Source of the DNA: Siniperca chuatsi
Lineage: Eukaryota; Chordata; Actinopteri; Centrarchiformes; Sinipercidae
Direction: 5' to 3'
DNA length: 64,000 nt
Assembly: GCF_020085105.1 (NCBI RefSeq)
Contig: NC_058052.1
Span: 29,326,733-29,390,732 of the forward strand
The translations under genes were made by a program, and so were the position numbers. Positions 61,986 through 64,000 of this stretch are shown piece after piece. The stretch's first letter is position 1. Each line of letters starts with the position of its first letter. The notes under the pieces were generated by a model that saw only the letters and a list, made by a program, of their open reading frames with translations, was not told the origin of the DNA and searched no databases.

Positions 61986-62164
61986 GTTCACATGCAGTCA
62001 GTCTGTCCCGTCAGAGCAGCCGAACCAGCAGTCAGCAGCTCCTGTCTGCAGTGGACCCGTGGACGGACAGACAGCTGTCTCTGGATCACTGTGAGACTGA
62101 AGGAAACTTAGAAACAGCAGGATTCTCAGGCAGCTTCTGCAGCCGCTTTCTGCTCTGGCGTCTC
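61983..62164 (+). repeat. Dispersed repeat family, copy B
   Basis: Nearly identical to copy A (30243-30425) across about 180 bp, from TGTTCACATGCAGTCAG to TTTCTGCTCTGGCGTCT. It is followed at 62188 by GGACGGACGTCAGAGACGAT, which also occurs downstream of copy A. Confidence 0.85.
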
Positions 62165-62482
62165 AGCTGGTTTCTAAAGGTTTATTCTGGACGGACGTCA
62201 GAGACGATGACGTCCTCTGGACGTGTAAAGTATGAGGACAGCCCTGTTGCACTAACGCCTGTAAGGAATCTGCGTACTGTTTAGGGTCCAAACAAAGTTC
62301 ATAAGAAGTTGACAAAGAAGCTCTTATTTCAACTCCGAGTGCAGAGCACAGTTAGTCTTTCAGAGTTTTGAATCCGGCCTCTGCCTGTCCACCATGTTGT
62401 TTTATTAAACGTGTGTGAATAACGAGGTCTGAGTCGGCGGAGAGGCCTTTAATGTTTTCACCTTGTTCTGCTTGTGTTGCAG

Positions 62483-62578
62483 CGTCTGGACTGTGGCTGG
62501 GCGATGAAGCGTCAGCGCCCTCTGCTGCTCGGGACCGATCACTGCAGCGCCGCAAGCACCAACACACCTGCTGCTCAG
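62483..62578 (+). CDS. Candidate internal exon of an unrecognised gene
   Basis: A 96-bp interval is flanked by a good acceptor (TGCTTGTGTTGCAG|C) and a good donor (CTCAG|GTGAGC). In the frame that is phase 0 at both ends it reads 32 residues including MKRQRPLLLGTDHC and SAASTNTPAAQ. A second frame is also open across it. I do not recognise the family. Support comes only from the splice signals, the open frame and a compatible terminal exon downstream. Confidence 0.3.
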
Positions 62579-63322
62579 GTGAGCAGAGTCACGCAGATCC
62601 ACTCTGCACGTCCTTTCTGTTTTCTGTTAATGAGTTTTAATTATGGACATTTTATTAAATATCATTCAGCTAACGACTCAGTGGAAACTAGTCTCGTTAT
62701 GCATTAACGGTTTCATAACGACTGATGACATCTTTTGAATACTTAAACTTACTGTGTGTACATCTTTATGTGATTATAATGTATCGTTTTTCTATATATT
62801 TTCTTTCATTTTTGTGATCATTTGGAATAAAACACAAACCCTCGGCACAGAGAAGATATAAGCAGCCAAACCAGAGACGGAAGAGAGAAAAAGGATGAAT
62901 GAATGCAGTGATTCCTGAAACGCTTTAAAACCCAGCTGAACTTTGGTTCATTCATCACGTCAGCTTCTCCAGCGAGAAGGCAGCATGTGGAAATGTGTCC
63001 CACCTGGTTCTGACGGGGGGGGGGTTCACGGCTAAATGTAGAAGTGATTCCACAGAACTCGGGGTCATTGCAGACTTTCTTTAAGTACAGTTTTGATTTG
63101 TTGATTATATCATGTTTTTTTCTGTCAGCAGAAATTTGAAACAATCCCTATGAAGTTTGGTGCAGTCAGTCCGTCGCAGCGTCGTTCTCGATGCTCCCAC
63201 CAGGAGGCACCAAAGTGACCTGACTCGATAATAAGAGACGCTGCGACGTCTATGATCACCGAGACAGTCAGCGGAGGACTTTGACGTTTGCTTTTGATGC
63301 TTTTTGTTGTTTCTGTTTTCAG
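62579..63322. other. Unassigned DNA (possible intron between the two candidate exons)
   Basis: No repeat or gene is recognised. A G run occurs near 63016. Confidence 0.35.
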
Positions 63323-63352
63323 ATGAACTTTATCGGTGAAGCCAGATCGTGA
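63323..63352 (+). CDS. Candidate terminal exon matching the one at 62483
   Basis: A strong polypyrimidine tract and acceptor (TTGTTTCTGTTTTCAG) is followed by MNFIGEARS and a TGA. Phase 0 is compatible with the candidate exon at 62483-62578. No clear AATAAA follows before the window ends; AATAAG occurs near 63715. Confidence 0.25.
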   Translation: MNFIGEARS

Positions 63353-64000
63353 ACACGTAAACGCACAGCAACGCGAAGTGCAAACTGCAGCGAGGCACGC
63401 AAACAGGAAGCTGCATCAGCACACGAGGACCCGAAGACATCACATCAGATCGTGGTTTAAAACAATCAGCTTTCAGGACTTTTTACTCTGATTCTTCTGA
63501 TCATTTTGCACTTTTACTTTAAGGACTCTGAAAGCCGCTTTCACAAAGACTTTAAATCACAAAGCTATCGCCGTCTTGACTGCTTTAATTAAGACTAGTT
63601 CGCTATGAATTCTGGGTGAACTGGGACTAAAAAACACTCGGGCAGAAACAGACTGTAACTGTGGAGATTATGTTTCTTATCTTATGTATATATTTAAAAC
63701 GAATGTCAGACCAGAATAAGCCTCAGACCTAAAACCAGATCCTGATGATATGTTGGGCCTTTAAACTGCACTTGTCTCACGTCCTGCTTCTGTTGGAGGA
63801 CTGCGTCCCCGGCGGTCCAACGTGTGATCGCTGCGTGTCTTTGCTGTAGACGGTGGATGCAGATGTGGAGGCAGAAACAGCTGGAGCAGCAACAAAGAGA
63901 AGCCGAGTCTCTGACGGTCTCAGCGTCACACCTGCGAACACCTGGTGTGGTTTCCACGTCACGTGTCCGTGTCTGTGCCTGAAAAGACGTCTGTGACAGC
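63353..64000. other. Unassigned DNA to the window end
   Basis: This may be the 3' UTR of the candidate gene at 62.5-63.35 kb; nothing else is identifiable. Confidence 0.35.

Overview
The window is vertebrate nuclear DNA from a teleost fish, probably a percomorph. The evidence is spliced genes with GT-AG introns, Tc1, hAT and LINE copies, a tRNA-derived SINE with a typical fish tail, and very heavy satellite content. There is no bacterial or phage material, no operon and no CRISPR array.

Gene layout. (1) Positions 2-151 (+) hold the last codons of a C2H2 zinc-finger protein. (2) Positions 1730-13135 (+) hold a complete nine-exon APMAP gene of 415 codons. All eight junctions keep phase and the exon lengths sum to 1248 nt. 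(3) Positions 16749-20229 (-) hold a complete four-exon secreted type-2 cystatin of 141 aa, most like cystatin F (CST7). Most of its exons are too short to stand out as open frames; I assembled it from splice sites and the QVVKG and PW inhibitory motifs. (4) Positions 35144-55503 (-) hold the three coding exons of SYNDIG1 (295 aa), a CD225/dispanin-family synaptic membrane protein. (5) Near 62.5-63.4 kb (+) there may be the last two exons of a further, unrecognised gene. The order APMAP - cystatin F - SYNDIG1 matches human 20p11.21, which supports the identifications. The genes share ancestral neighbourhood, not a pathway: a membrane beta-propeller esterase-like protein, a protease inhibitor and an AMPA-receptor-associated protein.

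Repeat layout. APMAP introns hold a palindrome-rich minisatellite (2.2-3.15 kb), a fold-back Tc1 element (6.6-7.8 kb), a probable L2/Maui-type LINE tail (8.2 kb) and a tRNA SINE (10.8 kb). The cystatin gene carries a minisatellite that includes its own exon-3 splice donor (17.0-17.24 kb), a second fold-back Tc1 copy (17.45-18.24 kb) and a 5'-truncated L1/Tx1-group LINE (20.35-22.8 kb, 13-bp target duplication) about 120 bp upstream of its start codon. A deleted hAT element with a perfect 8-bp target duplication lies at 27.07-28.09 kb. SYNDIG1 intron 2 is roughly 60 percent tandem arrays: a 16-bp minisatellite of 2.9 kb, GACA, CA, CTG/ATG of 2.1 kb, and a 10-bp array of 2.1 kb ending 12 bp from an exon. 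SYNDIG1 intron 1 holds a dispersed element with an internal 1.1-kb expansion. Upstream of SYNDIG1 are facing CA and TG tracts, a GA/GACA tract and a 12-bp array with longer-range duplications.

I found no new enzymatic system. The most informative signals are structural: two fold-back Tc1 copies that share the same internal inversion junction; a minisatellite that copied a functional 5' splice site; and two long arrays that appear to have grown from short seeds inside dispersed repeats.
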